A stretch of 64,000 nucleotides of DNA from an uncultured Flavobacterium sp. (GTDB taxonomy: Bacteria > Bacteroidota > Bacteroidia > Flavobacteriales > Flavobacteriaceae). Where the stretch lies: contig NZ_OY730260.1 of NCBI RefSeq assembly GCF_963422545.1, positions 1 to 64,000 on the forward strand. The letters are read 5' to 3'. Below, in pieces: positions 62,275 to 64,000 of the stretch. The notes below the pieces were generated by a model. That model made no database searches. It was not told the DNA's origin and saw nothing but the letters and a program-made list of their open reading frames with translations. A program made the translations under genes and the position numbers. Position 1 is the first letter of the stretch, and each line of letters begins with the position of its first letter.

Positions 62275-62600
62275 GTCAGGCTGAGCGAAGTCGAAGCCCT
62301 TTTCTCTTTTGTGGTTATTTTTTTTTAGAAGCAGAAACTTTCTGTTTTTCAAGACCAGACGTTCCTGCCATCCGCTATATCTTTTCATCCGCAAAATAGC
62401 GGATAAAAAGGATACCGCTTCTGTCAGGGCTAGCCAGAGGTTTAGTTTTTTATTAGAAAAGAGGAGCAAAGGTTCAGAGGTACAAAGTTGCAAAGGTTTT
62501 TACACAATCTTGTCAGACTGAGTGAAGTCGAAGTCCCGCAAAGTATTTCCTTTTAGATTGTCGAGCTACTTACAAAGACTTCGACTTCGCTCAGTCTGAG
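62275..62600. repeat. Cluster of TGAGCGAAGTCGAAG repeats and hairpins
   Basis: GTCAGGCTGAGCGAAGTCGA (from 62275), GTCAGACTGAGTGAAGTCGA (from 62512) and the inverse GACTTCGACTTCGCTCAGTC (62577-62596) are three copies of one repeat, two direct and one inverted. Between them, ATCCGCTAT at 62370-62378 and ATAGCGGAT at 62396-62404 form a hairpin. The 62158-62766 gap has no supportable gene, and it ends with CAGATT/ATCCGCG words at 62630-62705. Confidence 0.65.
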
Positions 62601-62766
62601 AAAAATGCGAGTAAAAAATACGTTGACAAAAAAAATCTGCGTAAATCTGTTTAAATCCGCGTCATCTGCGTGCGATTTTTAACAGCCTTCGCGTCCTTTG
62701 CGGTTAAAAACAAATTATCTAATTAACAAATTGGCACATTATCTAATTAACCCTATTTTTGCAAGC

Positions 62767-63393
62767 ATGATAAAATGGATAACAAAACTGTTTTCATCAA
62801 CACAAAAAGAAGAGAACATAGACAATATGAAAAAATATTTAATCGTAGGACTTGGTAATATTGGTGCCGAATACGTAAATACAAGACATAATATAGGATT
62901 CAAAGTCCTGGATTTTTTAGCCAAAAAAGAAGGGCTTTCGTTTGAAACCGCAAAACTCGGTGCTTTGGCTGAATATAAATTTAAAGGAAGAACCTTTTTT
63001 CTGCTTAAACCAAATACCTATATGAATTTAAGCGGTAAAGCCGTTAAATATTGGATGGATAAAGAAAATATTCCTTTAGAGAATGTTTTTGTTATCACAG
63101 ATGACTTAAACCTGTCATTCGGAACAATTAGGATTAAACCAAAAGGAAGCGATGGAGGTCATAACGGACTTAAGAACATCAATTTGGTTTTGAACACACA
63201 TCAATACACCCGTTTTAGATTTGGTATCAGCGATCAGTTTAAAAAAGGGCAACAAGTTGATTACGTTTTGGGTGATTGGGATGAAGAAGAAAAAGCAAAA
63301 TTGCCGGAGCGTTTAGAGGTGGCTTCAGAAATTATTAAATCTTTTGGAACAGCCGGATTAGAAAATACGATGACCACTTTTAACGGAAAATAA
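62767..63393 (+). CDS. pth: Peptidyl-tRNA hydrolase
   Basis: From the ATG at 62767 (MIKWITKLFSSTQKEENID) the enzyme has 208 residues; an internal Met (62827, MKKYLIVGLGN) gives the minimal catalytic form. Key motifs are YVNTRHNIGF with the catalytic His, KPNTYMNLSGKAV, DDLNLSFGTIRIKPKGSDGGHNGLKN. It recycles peptidyl-tRNA. The N-terminal extension is seen in related species as far as I recall. It is downstream of rplY, the usual neighbour, though separated by a repeat-rich gap of about 600 bp. Confidence 0.94.
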   Translation: MIKWITKLFSSTQKEENIDNMKKYLIVGLGNIGAEYVNTRHNIGFKVLDFLAKKEGLSFETAKLGALAEYKFKGRTFFLLKPNTYMNLSGKAVKYWMDKENIPLENVFVITDDLNLSFGTIRIKPKGSDGGHNGLKNINLVLNTHQYTRFRFGISDQFKKGQQVDYVLGDWDEEEKAKLPERLEVASEIIKSFGTAGLENTMTTFNGK

Positions 63394-63465
63394 AGATTTA
63401 CAGGTATTTAAGTTTTAAAAAATTAAATTATCAATTAATTAAATTTAATAATAACGAAATACTAT

Positions 63466-63496
63466 TTTCTATTCCAAAGTTAAATGTTTAAATTTG
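63466..63496 (+). promoter_or_regulatory. Promoter of the superoxide dismutase gene
   Basis: TTTC at 63466-63469, a 19-bp spacer and TAAATTTG at 63489-63496 match the Bacteroidetes consensus, 35 bp before the start codon. Confidence 0.6.
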
Positions 63497-63531
63497 GAAT
63501 AAATTATTATAAACCATAAAATCCTAATATC

Positions 63532-64000
63532 ATGGCTTTTGAATTACCTCAATTACCTTATGCATATGATGCATTAGAACCACATATCGATGCTCGTACA
63601 ATGGAAATCCATTATACAAAACACCACAATGCATATACAACAAATCTTAATGCTGCAATTGCAGGAACAGATTTAGAAGGAAAAACAATCGAAAATATCT
63701 TAATTAACCTAGATAAATCAAACGCTGCAGTTCGTAACAATGGTGGAGGTTTCTACAACCACAATTTATTCTGGACTGTAATGGCTCCAAACGGTGGCGG
63801 ATTACCAACAGGTGATTTATTGGCTGCAATTGAAGCTTCTTTTGGAACTTTTGAAGAGTTTAAAGCAAAATTTGCTAAAGCTGGTGCAACACAATTCGGT
63901 TCAGGATGGGCTTGGTTATGTGTGCAAAAAGGCGGAAAATTAGATGTATGTGGAACTCCAAATCAAGATAATCCATTAATGCCGGAAGTTGGTTGTGATG
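63532..64000 (+). CDS. Fe/Mn superoxide dismutase, N-terminal part
   Basis: The frame starts MAFELPQLPYAYDALEPHID and continues past the right edge. The metal ligand His in MEIHYTKHHNAY and the second His in NNGGGFYNHNLFW are both present, followed by FGSGWAWLCV. These are diagnostic of the Fe/Mn superoxide dismutase family; the metal preference cannot be read here. It detoxifies superoxide in the cytoplasm. Only 156 codons are visible; the Asp and third His ligand lie beyond the edge. Confidence 0.95.
   Translation, partial: MAFELPQLPYAYDALEPHIDARTMEIHYTKHHNAYTTNLNAAIAGTDLEGKTIENILINLDKSNAAVRNNGGGFYNHNLFWTVMAPNGGGLPTGDLLAAIEASFGTFEEFKAKFAKAGATQFGSGWAWLCVQKGGKLDVCGTPNQDNPLMPEVGCD

Noticed and set aside
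62236..62521. Open frames on both strands between rplY and pth
   Set aside because: They run through repeat DNA (TGAGCGAAGTCGAAG words and hairpins) and show no protein-like features.

Overview
The window looks like a chromosomal segment of a flexirubin-pigmented Flavobacterium (Bacteroidota). The DNA is AT-rich. The promoters that can be read follow the Bacteroidetes TTTG / TAnnTTTG pattern rather than the E. coli one. Many proteins carry Bacteroidetes-style lipoprotein or secretion signals, and the tyrosine ammonia-lyase is nearly identical to the enzyme I recall from F. johnsoniae.

Region 1 (1-32116) is a flexirubin-type aryl polyene / dialkylresorcinol pigment locus. Over thirty genes run leftward, with one divergent flavoprotein at the right edge. 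Tyrosine ammonia-lyase (29241-30761) should make the p-coumarate starter, and a phenylacetate-CoA-ligase-like enzyme (cut by the left edge) may activate it. Four ketosynthase-fold proteins (25744, 15918, 13638 and the cysteine-less 12577), a half-length ketosynthase-like protein (15221), two acyl carrier proteins, FabG and several hotdog proteins would build the polyene. A FabH-type DarB and a flavodoxin-like DarA would make the dialkylresorcinol. Export and surface handling fall to an ABC-2 pair, an RND/MMPL-PlsC fusion, a LolA-like carrier, a lipoprotein and two beta-barrels. A halogenase-like flavoprotein is divergent from the lyase. The ester-forming step has no obvious owner; the BtrH-like protein and the C45-family lipoprotein are the best candidates.

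Region 2 (32117-33495) is a gene-poor scar holding two strong terminators and the decayed start of a secreted 'QVGIGT' protein.

Region 3 (33496-39922) encodes a sodium:sugar symporter and galT-galK-galM, read leftward, with a divergent GntR-type regulator. Region 4 (39923-56241) is an L-arabinose regulon: transketolase-transaldolase, a Nudix-type regulator resembling Bacteroidetes AraR, two GH51 and one GH127 arabinofuranosidases, araB-araD-araA and a lipoprotein mutarotase. Five copies of a palindrome, AARTGT-N7-ACAYTT, lie in front of the symporter, transketolase, regulator, arabinosidase and araB units and tie regions 3 and 4 together. The arabinosidase promoter now reads first into a fragment of a dead SusC gene.

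Region 5 (56264-64000) is ordinary chromosome: an alpha/beta hydrolase, a lipoprotein, OsmC, an outer-membrane protein, tRNA-Leu(CAA), prs, rplY, pth and a superoxide dismutase cut by the right edge. Intergenic gaps throughout hold dispersed repeats and palindromes, including one MITE-like element with inverted ends and an 8-bp flanking duplication.
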